Both the position numbers and the translations under genes were made by a program. From assembly GCA_030581615.1 (NCBI GenBank), contig JAKTTT010000059.1, positions 1-64,000 of the forward strand: a stretch of 64,000 nucleotides of DNA. Direction: 5' to 3'. The notes under the pieces are model-generated. The model had not been told where the DNA came from. It worked only from the letters and a program-made list of their open reading frames with translations, and made no database searches. The stretch comes from Alloascoidea africana. Taxonomy: Eukaryota; Ascomycota; Alloascoideomycetes; Alloascoideales; Alloascoideaceae. Positions 9,920 through 20,097 of this stretch are shown here, piece after piece (the first letter of the stretch is position 1; each line of letters opens with the position of its first letter).

Positions 9920-11987
9920 GGCTGTTTATTCTTCCTTCCTTTCGCTTCTGAATTAGGGGTGACAGAATTTTTTTTGGTGACTGTAAAGCAGGAAATAGGG
10001 GCTCATAGTTAGAGGATGTATGACCATACAGGCAAGGCCGTTACGCAAAGATACTTACGACCCGTTTGCGTGTTTGTTAAAGAGTGTGTTGGTATGAAGA
10101 TGCAAAGAACGACAGAGCAGAGAATGGGCTTCTTCTTGGAATTAACGACTGTGAGATGGAGGAGGAAGGGGCGAAAGAAGAAGAGAAACTGGAGCTGAAG
10201 GAGGCTCTAGGAGACGCTGCTCCCCAGGCAGGTGTCTCCTAAGCGCTGGAGTGACACCCAGGGCCCGAGCTTAATTAATTACGCGCCGCGTATGCAGCTC
10301 TTGAAGGAGTAACAATGAACTTCCTAAACGGCCAGACTGCAGCTCCTTGCGTTCGCATTGTTTCCTCTTTGGGACTTGTCCTATTTATTCAGCAACCTCT
10401 ACCATCGTGTTCTGTCAAACATGGGCTCTCCCTGTCATCTCCTGAAGATTAGTGCGATGGACTGGGTCCTTGCAGGCACAGCAGAAATTCCCATCGTGTA
10501 GCGTGGTAAGATGGCACAGGAATGTTTATCACCCTCCGCCCTTTTTGGTCGTTTAACGTAAATAGGCAAACCGTTCTTTCTGTGCCCTGAGTTTATTTCG
10601 GGACTTTCGGTCCTCAGAAGCGGAGGAAACCCCATACTCATGGGGAAAGTGGTTCAATATAGTTATTCCTCTTTTGAACAACCACCTACAATCTTAACTT
10701 TGAGCTCTTGCATTTTCAAGATGTAGGAACCTCTCCCCTTATCTTTACCGACATTAGATAGATTCAGCAGCGCCTACCTACACAGAGATTTGAACTGCAA
10801 GGCATTGATTTGGATTGGATCTAAAAATGCATCTTCTCGGACATTGTTAACCAAAGCTATAGGAACTAAGATATGTGTACTCTTTTTTTTGTGCTTTTCA
10901 TTTATCTAGATCCGTGCTTTTAACTGTAAAATAGAGGACTTCTTTTTTTCCACAACGCGTGCCCTCATTGTGCGCGTCGCGCTCGGCACCGGTAGTCTAA
11001 TTTTTCCAATGTGGATACTCCGTTGCCCACTCGATGGGATAATTAAATTGTCTCGAGTCTCAGGCTGAGACTCCTTTTCCACACACTTTCCGGTAAAAAG
11101 TCTTCTAGATCCAAAATATTTTGTAACTCCCTGCATTGACGGGAAAAACACTCTACTGGTTGCCCCAACCTCAGAACCAGTTATTGATTTATTAACAGAA
11201 TCTGGCACCATTATTATTACTATTATTATTCTACAACGGATTTGTCATGTGGAAAGGCTTGGGAATAGTGAGACGCGATAGCTGTCGCAATATTAGGGGT
11301 AAACCCCTTTTGACTTAACAACAGCCTGTCCCCTCGATCGACACTCTACTTCTTCTCACTTGGTTGACAACTTTGAACTGGTTTTATCTCGCCTTCCATA
11401 CTAGGTTGAATTGAGGAATGTGGTTGTATTTCCGGTCGGGCAAAACTAGACCTGAGATCAAAGAAACCATGACATGTTGAAAAATTCTTCTCTCATCTCG
11501 ACTAGTCTCTAAGTACACTATTTTAAGAGCTGTAACAACGGCAGTGAAGTTAACAGGTCATTGAAAGCGATAAGACATTTAAAAATGCCTTATCAAGACC
11601 GACTAACTGAAAATAATTCCGATGTAGAAATCCACTCTTCCAGGTTAGAGAGCCAAATAGAGGTGAGGAAGCGCGCTTTGCACTCCATCTCTATTTGTCA
11701 AAGAGCCTGGGTCTTAAAAAATTGAAAAAAGGTGTTTAAAGTATGACCAAATGTATTAAATGATGTAGTTAAGATAAAATATGTTTGAAGCCTGAGTGCT
11801 CTAAAACAGTATCTTGAAAGTGTGAGGCGGAAGTGCAAGTGTTGAGGGGGTGAAAGAGGTGTGTGGAATTCAAAATAGACCCTCATTTACACAGAATGGG
11901 TAATTAGCAGAACCGAAGCATCAACAAACATCAGAATGCGATAATGCTTTGTTCTAGCTAATAACAGTCGTCTCATCAATTGAAAAT
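9920..11987. other. 2.1 kb intergenic between AXL2 and DAD1 (divergent)
   Basis: Shared 5' region of AXL2 (minus) and DAD1 (plus). Open frames up to about 100 codons (for example minus 10906-11211) lack homology, domains or plausible composition. ATT trinucleotide repeats occur near 11211-11231. An MluI-type ACGCGT lies near 10956, far from either start. No tRNA was found. Confidence 0.5.
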
Positions 11988-12299
11988 ATGGCAGGATCAC
12001 AGCAGAGGAAACCATCCGAGGGACTAACATATTTTGATAAACAACGCGACGCGCTTATTGCGGAGATTGCTGTGTCAATGGACTCTGTCCTCAACAACAT
12101 CAACGCCCTAAACAGATCTCTGGAAGGTGTGATTCAGGTCGGGAAAGAGTTTGACAGTGTTTCTCAATTATGGGGAAACTTTTACGATAGTGTATCTCAA
12201 ACGGAACAGATCAGAACGCAACAGCAGCAACAGCAGCAACAACAACAACAACAACAACAGTCACAGAATGCTACGCCTAGAGGTAATTCTAGACCCTAA
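11988..12299 (+). CDS. DAD1: DASH complex subunit Dad1
   Basis: 103-residue subunit of the DASH/Dam1 ring, which couples kinetochores to microtubule plus ends. Residues 15-65 ([19 protein letters not shown], then [26 protein letters not shown] and the final FYDSV) align along their whole length with S. cerevisiae Dad1. The C-terminus is a Gln homopolymer of CAG/CAA codons (about 12220-12260) ending in a short basic tail; the repeat is absent from S. cerevisiae Dad1 and is probably length-polymorphic. Single exon. It converges on the gene at 12751-13950. Confidence 0.92.
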   Translation: MAGSQQRKPSEGLTYFDKQRDALIAEIAVSMDSVLNNINALNRSLEGVIQVGKEFDSVSQLWGNFYDSVSQTEQIRTQQQQQQQQQQQQQQSQNATPRGNSRP

Positions 12300-12750
12300 A
12301 TCTTACAAGTGGCTTTAAAATCTTTTTTTGGCCGAGATTTTTCAAAACATGTACTGTACTTTTATGATCAAGTGTTGGTTTCCCTCGCGATTTGTATTTG
12401 TATTTTCTTTAATGAAGTTTCAACATGGTAACGGTAGCATTTACCTTTTCCAAACTACATGTGTTCGAATGATGAAACAGTCACACATATCATTGACTTG
12501 TCCTGAGAGGCAAATTCTATGGGTGAATTTCAGGCCAATTTTTCCAAATATCCAGAGAGTTCCCGATAAACTTGAACTGAGATGGATTATTAGATTAAAC
12601 TATGCAAAAAGCAGGGTATAAACAGCAAAAAGCCAACAGAAGAAGATGCGATTCTTTCCAAAAACATTAGGGTGAAATACATATAATAATAGCAGTGAAC
12701 AAGTCATGAATGCAGTAACAATCTATCGAGTGAGAAATTGATTGATGAAA
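12300..12750. other. Convergent intergenic after DAD1
   Basis: 451 bp between the 3' ends of DAD1 and the minus-strand gene. A T-rich tract directly after the DAD1 stop is compatible with 3'-end formation. No gene is seen. Confidence 0.5.
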
Positions 12751-13950
12751 TTAAGCCTTTTTTAGATATGAGTGAAGATGGTCAACTCGTTGTCTTCTAG
12801 ATAAGCCAACTCGATGTCTGTGCCTTTGAGGAGAAGACTTTACACATAGAGATGCCAAAGATGACAAGTTTTGCGTATGATCTTGTTTAGTTTTGCTACC
12901 AGTATGCGATTCCTCTACAGCTTCAGAAGGTTTTTGCTTTGCCTTAGCTCCTAAGACCGGTAGAATTTGATTTGTAGACATGCCCATCGGAGAAATACGG
13001 ACTTCATTTCTCTGCTTGTACATTTGTGCTTCAGTAATCGCTTTTTCATCAGCATAAAAGGGATGTGTATCTTCTGCTTCGTCTTGACGATCAGATTGTA
13101 AATGAGCTAAAAGCATGGTTAGAGTGGCATCCAGACTTTGGAGTTCTGCATCTGAGGAATTGTGTCCAAAGGCTTGCTTTCCACACAGTGTCTCTAAAGC
13201 AGAATTATCGTTGGTTTTTTCGCTGCTCTCCTTCCTTTGTGACGTTCTGTCTCCATTGTTCAATGAGCTATATGAGTCTGGATTGTATCCATCTTTTTTC
13301 AAGGTATCATTGTTGGTTGACCCTACCATTGACATTCGTCTTCCTTCTAGCTCGCCTTCTCCATTATTACACTCTGATGTTGTTTTGGCCCGTTTTGCTA
13401 TTCGGACTTTTCTTGTGCTCGATTTTCGATGCTTCTTAGTGAGAATGTTTAAAGGATCATCAGTATTGTCCAGATCTGCTGGATATTCGTTTGGCACTTG
13501 AAGGACCGTGCCGCATTCCTGAATATTCTCATCTTTGTCAGGAGAAACAGATTTAGAATAGGAAAGTGAAGGTGGACATGTAGTTGGGTTTAATGGAGAC
13601 TGGCCATCAACAGAGTCGTAATGGGAGACATGAATCACATCTCCAGAAATATCCAACGCTTCAACCTCATCGCCAGAGTCGGAAATTTCCAGTTCTTCTT
13701 TATTACAAGTTCCAACCAACATGTCACCATATTCAAACTTTGCAATTGGGAGGCTCGAAAAGGTCCGTTCGCATTCTACAGTTTTGGCTCGCTTGGTGTT
13801 GTGGTTGATTACGTCTACTGAGCTGTCGCTATCTGTTTCAGATCGAGGAGGCGCCGTCCTCGCTCGACAACTACCTTTGCAAGACACAGATGCCTCTACC
13901 TCTGTGATACTGCTTGACACGGCCCCGGGCAAAACAGTGGACTCTCTCAT
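12751..13950 (-). CDS. Disordered nuclear protein with RAD51-interaction-like C-terminal motif
   Basis: 399-residue protein of mostly acidic/Ser-rich disordered sequence, with basic NLS-like patches (KKHRKSSTRKVRIAKRAK around residues 178-196). An acidic SUMO-interaction-like stretch (ELEISDSGDEVEALDI) lies near residue 85-100. The last 20 residues are RVGLSRRQRVDHLHSYL plus KKA. This matches the R-x-GLSR-x-x-R-V-x-x-LH pattern I know from the C-terminal RAD51-binding motif of RAD51AP1. No other domain is seen and there is no obvious S. cerevisiae orthologue. It shares a 156 bp divergent promoter, with CACGTGA, with the replication gene PSF1. The start at 13950 is the first ATG. A recombination role is inference from one motif and the neighbour. 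Confidence 0.75.
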   Translation of the reverse strand: MRESTVLPGAVSSSITEVEASVSCKGSCRARTAPPRSETDSDSSVDVINHNTKRAKTVECERTFSSLPIAKFEYGDMLVGTCNKEELEISDSGDEVEALDISGDVIHVSHYDSVDGQSPLNPTTCPPSLSYSKSVSPDKDENIQECGTVLQVPNEYPADLDNTDDPLNILTKKHRKSSTRKVRIAKRAKTTSECNNGEGELEGRRMSMVGSTNNDTLKKDGYNPDSYSSLNNGDRTSQRKESSEKTNDNSALETLCGKQAFGHNSSDAELQSLDATLTMLLAHLQSDRQDEAEDTHPFYADEKAITEAQMYKQRNEVRISPMGMSTNQILPVLGAKAKQKPSEAVEESHTGSKTKQDHTQNLSSLASLCVKSSPQRHRHRVGLSRRQRVDHLHSYLKKA

Positions 13951-14018
13951 GGCTCCATCGCTCTGCTGTTGTGGGCCAGCTGTCGTGGCTCGCGAGCTTC
14001 TCTATCCTCCTGCCAGTG

Positions 14019-14025
14019 CACGTGA
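14019..14025. promoter_or_regulatory. CACGTGA element in divergent promoter of 12751-13950 gene and PSF1
   Basis: CACGTGA (reverse complement TCACGTG) in the 156 bp between the two divergent starts. A Cbf1-type site there could act as a general regulatory factor site for both genes. The sequence is exact; function is inferred. Confidence 0.4.
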
Positions 14026-14106
14026 CGCTCTCTTGAGCGCGAAAGAAGAAGCGCGGTTTTGAAGAAGAGCAGCAGAAGAAGAGAAACAGGCACCACGGTT
14101 CCCAGC

Positions 14107-14756
14107 ATGTACGGAGACACGGCACAGAAACTGATACAGGATGCGAAGAGAACACAGGCTCTGGAGCAGCTTCCACCGTACCAGGAGGAGCTTGTGAGGG
14201 CGGTGATCCGCGAAATACGCGACTTGGATCGAGACATCCAGATTTTGACTACAGGAAACATCAACATGTCCCAGCTGTCCCAGAATAAGGAAAAGTACAC
14301 ACAGATCTTTGTCCGACGGCTTTGTATGTCGCGGAACAAGCGATGTCTGCTTGCTTATCAGCGACTGAGGGCCGAGCGACTGGACCAAATTGCGTGGAAG
14401 GGCTTCGAGGCCGCGGAGAACGAATCCGTGGAGAATCTGAACCACCACGAACAGGAATACATTCGACAGTATACGGATCTTCTGATCGATTACAAGGGCC
14501 CCTTTACGGACGTGGATCTCTCGGGACCTCTCGATCCCCCCAAGGACGTTTTCGTCGATGTGCGAGTGCTGAAGGATGCTGGCGAGATCCAAACTGAATA
14601 CGGGTGAGCAGAATTGCCATAACTGCCATTCTTTATCAAACGGGACTTTACTAACTAATTTGCAGTGTTTTCAACCTGACGAAAAACAGCCAGTTTTTCG
14701 TCCGGCAAGCCGACGTCCAGCGACTCATTCAACAGGGATACCTGCAAAAGCTGTGA
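14107..14756 (+). CDS. PSF1: GINS complex subunit Psf1, one intron
   Basis: DNA replication initiation/elongation factor: Psf1 of GINS, part of the CMG helicase. Exons are 14107-14603 and 14666-14756, 195 residues. The start MYGDTAQKLIQDAKRT aligns with yeast Psf1. Later blocks are MSRNKRCLLAYQRLR, HHEQEYIRQY, DLSGPLDPPKD and VFVDVRVLKDAGEIQTEYG. The intron 14604-14665 (donor GTGAGC, branch ACTAAC, acceptor TGCAG) splits a Gly codon, and exon 2 gives VFNLTKNSQFFVRQADVQR ending in LIQQGYLQKL, the highly conserved end. Without splicing the protein stops right after TEYG. Frame upstream of 14107 lacks an ATG. Confidence 0.95.
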
Positions 14757-14934
14757 TTCCATACTTTTATTTATATAGCCCAGTTGTAACCTGAGATGAG
14801 CATTTTCCGAGCTGTCTTTCTTGTTGGGTAAATTGTTCCCCATCCATATCGCCCTCGTAAGCCAGAAGAGGTCCAACCAACCTTCTTTTTCCCCTCCAAC
14901 CATCCTTTTCTGCCATTTCGGATTAGCCCGTGCC

Positions 14935-16513
14935 ATGGGATCGTCTGTATCGTCGGAAAACCCTCAGGGTTCGTTAAAAGTGACTGTCAAGCAGTCTCTG
15001 CCTGAATCCCGAACCAAGCTCATCCAATTCATCAAGGGAAACCTGCTGAACTACAATCTCTTGATAGACCCAGAGAATACCCAGCATCTGCAATATAACG
15101 AGGCTTCAGAGGTATGGAATGCCAGAAGAACAGTATGACGGTCACTCTAACAGCAAGTCTTAGCAATTATGTGTTGCCTACAGTCTTGGCGCGACCCCAA
15201 CCGAGCTCTCCGACTTGTTTGATGAAAGGGTCCAAAAGCTAACGGAGATTAGTGAATATGATCTGTACGAGGCCACTGAGGATGATTGGAAGGAAACTTT
15301 TGGAGACAGAACCAAGTCAAGAGCTTATAGAGACTATTTTGCAGATAAAGTTGCCGATTACCATTACAACTGGAAAGAAGTTACAGCGAGATTTTTCATC
15401 ACAAATGCAAAGAAGCAGAAGGATGACTGGTTATTCCGTGGGTTGCTTTCTGGAAGTATGTGTCGTCTCCTAGACCACGAAAATCAAAGAGAATTTTGCT
15501 AACAGGCGTCATTGATAGATGGGAATTCCGTTGTTTCTCTAGTGGTATGTTTCCAGTACTGTTTGCTTATACTAGAGACATTGCTCTAACGATTCGATTT
15601 TGGTAGAATGCGTATGAGGTTGACAACTTTGAACTTGCAGTAGAGAGTAAGCAAGAGTCAGAAATGCCAGGCAGCAATTATTTCAGCTTAGATCATTAAC
15701 ATTTATTCTTGTTAGGTCTGGCTCTAAGCGCGATTGTTGCTCCAGATTTTCCAGAGTCTAGCCGTTTTGAAGAAGCTGGTCGAAGCCGCTCTCAGTCTAC
15801 GAAACTTTTAGGCCCAACAGAGCTTCTTCAGACCATAGTTCAAGAAGGCCGTTTCAATGGCGATGCCTCCAGTGGAACAGACTTTACTGATTTGGATAAG
15901 GAAACTCTGGAGTTCCTCGCAAGGACCAAAATTAATAGTAAAAGTAAGAATCTTTTTACTATTTCCAAATGGATTTCTGAAACAGTTACTAACATTTCTT
16001 GTTTTATTTTCAGATCATGAATCATTCCTAAAGGAGCTATTTCATTTGACATTCCATCTCTACACAAATGCATTCAATTCACCACAAGACTTGTCCAACG
16101 CAAACACAACTCCCAAATCGGACAATGTACTCATTGATCATCTGGCTGATCTTTTTGTGATGACAGGTTCTCTATATCGTCTTTTATTTGATTATAAATT
16201 TGCTCTCACAAACGACCTCAAGACGCGGATAATTGAACATCTCTGGTTTCTCGTTCTGCAAAAGTTCATTTTCTACCAAAAGAATTACTCTTTTGATCTG
16301 GAGGAAGAAACAGAGAGCAACGTTGAAGTTTCTCTTGAACAAGAAGATATAGATGCCTTGTTTGATTTTGGAAATGCACCAAGTCATCCACTTTATTGGA
16401 AAGTCTTGAGATATATTGTATATAGCAAAAAGGTCAATAGTGGTGAGAAAACGCTAAAGTTGGCTTCGGAAGGTGTCAAACTACGAAACTACTTTTTGAC
16501 GAGAAAAGATTAA
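14935..16513 (+). CDS. Questin-oxidase-like (DUF4243) protein, six exons
   Basis: Exons 14935-15111, 15164-15455, 15519-15544, 15607-15646, 15716-15943 and 16014-16513, 420 residues, all junctions in frame with GT..AG ends. Family blocks are AYSLGATPTELSDLF, AYRDYFADKVADYHYNWKEV, a GLLSGNGNSVVSLVNAYEVDN segment, AVESLALSAIVAPDF, and a C-terminal FFL-like helix region with a Leu/Arg-rich RLLFDYK. This matches the fungal questin oxidase family (Baeyer-Villiger-like enzymes such as AflY homologues). The family's H-P-x-I-H motif after the conserved Gly-Leu appears as N-S-V-V-S here, so activity is doubtful. Exon 3 is only 26 nt; the alternative acceptor 13 nt upstream leads to a stop. Substrate unknown. 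Confidence 0.7.
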
Positions 16514-16617
16514 AAAAGGAAATGCATTTTTTTTGCGTAAAGATACACAGATAATAATAATGGATACATGACTAGTATAAAATTCGTTTTTTACCACCTG
16601 CCAGTAATGCTTTTTTA

Positions 16618-18912
16618 TCAGCCCAGATTAAACTCACTACTCATTGATGACAATTCCATCTTTGCCCTTCGCAACATCATTGTTTTATTATCCTCTTTCT
16701 TCCTTCTCTTTTCTTTCCCATCTCCAGCAGCACCTTTACCCTGTTTCGATGACGAATTGTTTCCTCCACCAAGCGCTTTTGGAGTTTCTCTAAGGGCAAA
16801 ACTCTTTGCCAAATGACCCAGATGAAGTGTTTTAACGTTGAAAAACTCCCTTTCTGAACTCAAATGAGTTGCATATGCTCTAACATGGCTCGTGAATGCA
16901 TTCACAGCAAGCTCTTTCAAACGAGGATCTTCCAATATCCATCTTTCAATGTTTAAATGCCATGTAGTGGCATCGATATCCCATTTACTTGCAAAACGCT
17001 CTTTCAATATGTCTTCATAACTCACGTTGTAAAAACCCTTTGAATGATACTGTTTGATGTAATCCAGGTATTTCTCTTCTTTACCTGGAAGTAAAAACAA
17101 AAGTGAGCTTCCAGAATGACCTGCTCTTGCCGTTCTGCCTACTCTGTGTAAATGGTCATCAACGCTGAAAGGAGGATCGTATTCGATAACGGTTGAGATA
17201 TATGGGAGGTCAAGACCTCTTGCAGCAACATCTGTACAGAACATTATTGAATGGTTATGCTGTTCATATTTCTTGTTTCCTACAAAAGAAGCCAAAGTCG
17301 AAGTTCTAGTCCTTTGTGATAAAGACCCGTGAAGTTTATGAAGTGCAACGTTTTTGCCAAGTGTAGGAGCCGTTATTATAGTTGGAGGCTCCTCATCATC
17401 ATCTTCATCGGCCCTTGCCATCTCTTTCTCCTCCCCATCATCATCAGTTTTCCTCTTCTTCTTCTTGTTCTTTGGCTTTATTGGTTTGCCCTTTTCTGCA
17501 AAAACAGAAAAGTGGAAATCGATCGAATCCGCACAAGAACAAAAAACCATCGTTCTTGTTTGTTTTTGTTCCGCCTCTGCCTTGGTCACAATGTTTTTCA
17601 ATGCCGCACCAAGTGTGACAAACCGTAGTTTTGGAGGTACTATAGTGATTTTCTGAACGAGCTGGTCTGGTACAGAGATTTGTTGGTTGTGGACATGGCC
17701 ATCTTGAGAGTGATCATCATCACCGGTAAAATCCACCACACCGCTTGATACAGACTCAGCGCTTACCCATTCTGGAGCCTCAAGAGACTTTTCACCAAAT
17801 TTCTTCACATCCGATCTCATAGTAGCAGAACAAAGAATCTTGATCTGTCTTTTGGGTAATTCTGGGAATTTAGAACCTGAATCTATTCTATTTCGTTCCC
17901 TTAACACATTAAAGATTTTTGTAATTGTCTCTTCAAATCCAAGTTCCATCAATTTATCACCTTCATCTAAAACAACCCATCGTACCTGTGATAAGTCCAA
18001 AGCTTCTGTATTGTCCAAATGATCTGCTAGTCTTCCTGGCGTGGCAACCAGGATATTAACACCTTTTCTCAACCGTGCCTTTTCTGCTTTTTTCTTCTCT
18101 CCACCGATAACAATTCCAGGAACAATGTGATAGCATACTTTTCTAAGAGATTCCATAACTGAGTATATCTGATTTGCCAGTTCTCTGGTGGGTGTCAATA
18201 TAATGGCAAATAAACCGGAATTTCGATGCAAGTGTTGTACACCCATCAATATGTTCATAATTGGCAGTACAAATGTGAAAGTTTTGCCTGATCCGGTTTG
18301 TGCCTGTACAAACAGATCCCGATCTCCTCTCGTTAAAAGTCTTGGTATTACAGCTCTTTGAATCTTTGTTGGTTGAGAAATTCTAAACTCGGTTTTTAAA
18401 TGATTGGTCAATTTTTCATTTATTCCAAGACCGCTGAATTTTGTCGAATCTGCTAAAGGAGCATTTGATGGATCGTGTGAGACTGTTTCTTTATCCTCTA
18501 ACTTGGTTTCAATCTCAGGGTTAAAGGTAAACAACGAAGATACAAATGTATCTTTGTCCCTTGCTAAACTGCTGCCATGACCAGTAGTCCCATTGCTTTG
18601 CTGATCTTTGGTATGTCGTTTTGTAGGCCTAGAGTCGTTGTTATTTCTTTCTGTATCTGTGGAAGCAAGTCGTTTCCGACTTTTAGTAGCCTCGTTCAAC
18701 CCGGTTGCTTTTTCCTCATTATGAGTTCTATTGTTTGAAAACTTTCCCTCCCGAATAGTACTGTAATTGGCATTGTTCACTATCTTTTTGGTCTCTCTTA
18801 ATGTTGCCCGTCTATCCTTCCATCTGCCGCCTTTTGCCTTTGGTGCAACCTTGGAAGGGTCAGTAGAGCCCATATCCAGGTTCAGGTTTAAAAGCATCCC
18901 ATCATCGGTCAT
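16618..18912 (-). CDS. DBP7: DEAD-box RNA helicase Dbp7
   Basis: 764-residue ATP-dependent RNA helicase for 60S ribosomal subunit assembly in the nucleolus. In order: a charged N-terminal extension to about 155, a Q-motif region (FSGLGINEKL…QPTKIQ) at 159-185, motif I AQTGSGKT at 204-211, Ia PTRELA, motif II DEGD at 316-319 (the Dbp7 form of DEAD), motif III SAT at 362-364, then ARGLDLP and HRVGRTARAG (motifs V and VI). A long acidic/basic insert (KPKNKKKKRKTDDD) lies in the helicase C domain, and a basic C-terminal tail follows. Single exon. It diverges from RPC37 across 214 bp. Confidence 0.94.
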   Translation of the reverse strand: MTDDGMLLNLNLDMGSTDPSKVAPKAKGGRWKDRRATLRETKKIVNNANYSTIREGKFSNNRTHNEEKATGLNEATKSRKRLASTDTERNNNDSRPTKRHTKDQQSNGTTGHGSSLARDKDTFVSSLFTFNPEIETKLEDKETVSHDPSNAPLADSTKFSGLGINEKLTNHLKTEFRISQPTKIQRAVIPRLLTRGDRDLFVQAQTGSGKTFTFVLPIMNILMGVQHLHRNSGLFAIILTPTRELANQIYSVMESLRKVCYHIVPGIVIGGEKKKAEKARLRKGVNILVATPGRLADHLDNTEALDLSQVRWVVLDEGDKLMELGFEETITKIFNVLRERNRIDSGSKFPELPKRQIKILCSATMRSDVKKFGEKSLEAPEWVSAESVSSGVVDFTGDDDHSQDGHVHNQQISVPDQLVQKITIVPPKLRFVTLGAALKNIVTKAEAEQKQTRTMVFCSCADSIDFHFSVFAEKGKPIKPKNKKKKRKTDDDGEEKEMARADEDDDEEPPTIITAPTLGKNVALHKLHGSLSQRTRTSTLASFVGNKKYEQHNHSIMFCTDVAARGLDLPYISTVIEYDPPFSVDDHLHRVGRTARAGHSGSSLLFLLPGKEEKYLDYIKQYHSKGFYNVSYEDILKERFASKWDIDATTWHLNIERWILEDPRLKELAVNAFTSHVRAYATHLSSEREFFNVKTLHLGHLAKSFALRETPKALGGGNNSSSKQGKGAAGDGKEKRRKKEDNKTMMLRRAKMELSSMSSEFNLG

Positions 18913-19032
18913 CTCTAACTTATTAAAGAGAAATTAATTATGTTCTGGTTGTCTGAGACTAAGACTCGAAACAATCTGATCGAGAAAAACGCAGCTTCCA
19001 TTTTTTTTTTTTTTAACCATTTGGTTGGAGAA

Positions 19033-19039
19033 TCACGTG
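19033..19039. promoter_or_regulatory. TCACGTG element in DBP7-RPC37 divergent promoter
   Basis: TCACGTG inside the 214 bp between the DBP7 and RPC37 starts, next to A- and T-runs of 10-13 bases typical of nucleosome-depleted yeast promoters. A Cbf1-type factor could serve both genes; inferred. Confidence 0.4.
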
Positions 19040-19126
19040 GCGATGTGAAAAAAAAAATACATCCAGTGGTGAGCTTGTTCCTCTTGGGGGTGGTGGATTT
19101 CGATTACAAACAAGATTATCTGCGCT

Positions 19127-19957
19127 ATGGCACCCAAAGCCTCTACACTCTTTGTATCGGAGTTGAGCGAGAGCGAAGAAGAGGAGAAAGAACGGCTTAA
19201 AACAAGCAAGGAAGGGAAGGATGATGGCGAAGAGACGTGGACAGGTGATGAGGATGGTGAAGAAGATCCAGTGGTTGAAGAAGTGCCAATTTTTCTAAAC
19301 ACGGCAATTGGGAACAAACTATATCTTCTGGGGTACCCGGTGCGGCCAGCTACGCGGCCGCTTGTGGATGTGAACAACTCGGGAATACTGGACTCGCGGA
19401 TAAAGCCTTTTAGCGGGATCTTAGAAGTGGATGTGCCCATAGATACGCATCAATTTTACGACAAAGACGAAGGAGAAGCATGGGGCAAACTGGACGTACA
19501 AACGCATTCAGGAGTCGTGAAGCCCTTGGAAGGAGACCACTACGTAGCGGCCCTGAACAAAGATGGACTGCACCTGGTTCCGCTGAAAGGAGTGGCCCAG
19601 CTCAGGACGAGCTTCAGGTACCTGGACACGGAGGTCCAGGAAAACAAAGAGCTCAACAGGCGGGCCAACGCCGCTGCCAATGCCAACGCCAATGCCACTG
19701 GGGCTGCTCCCACCAAGAAGGACATCCAGGCGATCCACATGACGGTCAAGTCGTCCGGGGACTCTGGCCCGCGGCTGGGAGCAGCGCTGATGGCCCGCAA
19801 GAGCGCGGACGACGAGGATTTCGTGGGCATGGACTGGTACGACCGCGACTCGGACGAGTCCGCGAGACACGCCGCCGCGCTGGCATGTGACCCGCCACAC
19901 ACCCGTACGCCCGTGGCGGAGGCGCTGGCGCTGACGCGCGAGCGGCTGCTGGAGTAG
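19127..19957 (+). CDS. RPC37: RNA polymerase III subunit C37
   Basis: 276-residue homologue of Rpc37/RPC5, which with Rpc53 forms the TFIIF-like Pol III subcomplex needed for termination and reinitiation. An acidic N-terminus precedes VPIFLNTAIGNKLYLLGYPVRP. The core GILEVDVPIDTHQFYD, QTHSGVVKPLEGDHYVAAL, HLVPLKGVAQLRTSFRYLD is the dimerisation domain common to the family. Residues after about 185 are Asn/Ala-rich and then GC-rich coding sequence unlike the neighbouring genes. The stop at 19955-19957 lies in a GAGTAG triplicate, giving further in-frame stops just behind it. MNN2-like gene follows 140 bp downstream on the same strand. Confidence 0.9.
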   Translation: MAPKASTLFVSELSESEEEEKERLKTSKEGKDDGEETWTGDEDGEEDPVVEEVPIFLNTAIGNKLYLLGYPVRPATRPLVDVNNSGILDSRIKPFSGILEVDVPIDTHQFYDKDEGEAWGKLDVQTHSGVVKPLEGDHYVAALNKDGLHLVPLKGVAQLRTSFRYLDTEVQENKELNRRANAAANANANATGAAPTKKDIQAIHMTVKSSGDSGPRLGAALMARKSADDEDFVGMDWYDRDSDESARHAAALACDPPHTRTPVAEALALTRERLLE

Positions 19958-20097
19958 GAGTAGGAGTAGTCATAGCTTACTAACCAAGACAATGTTTCAG
20001 AGTCGTTTTTTCTCCAGCCACCAAGCCCCATCCCACTTTGCTCCGGTTCAGGTTCAGGACCAAAACTCCCAGAGCAGTACGAAATAGACCCCGAGGA

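Noticed and set aside
10048-10058. ATACTTACG resembling the U1 snRNA 5' end
   Set aside because: U1 needs ATACTTACCT plus an Sm site and stem loops, none of which follow.
10906-11211. 101-codon minus-strand frame between AXL2 and DAD1
   Set aside because: No recognisable domain, no splice partner and no promoter signal; probably chance.
15506-15518. Upstream CAG acceptor for the third exon of the questin-oxidase-like gene
   Set aside because: It shifts the frame and gives a stop soon after the next junction, whereas the TAG acceptor at 15516-15518 restores family sequence.
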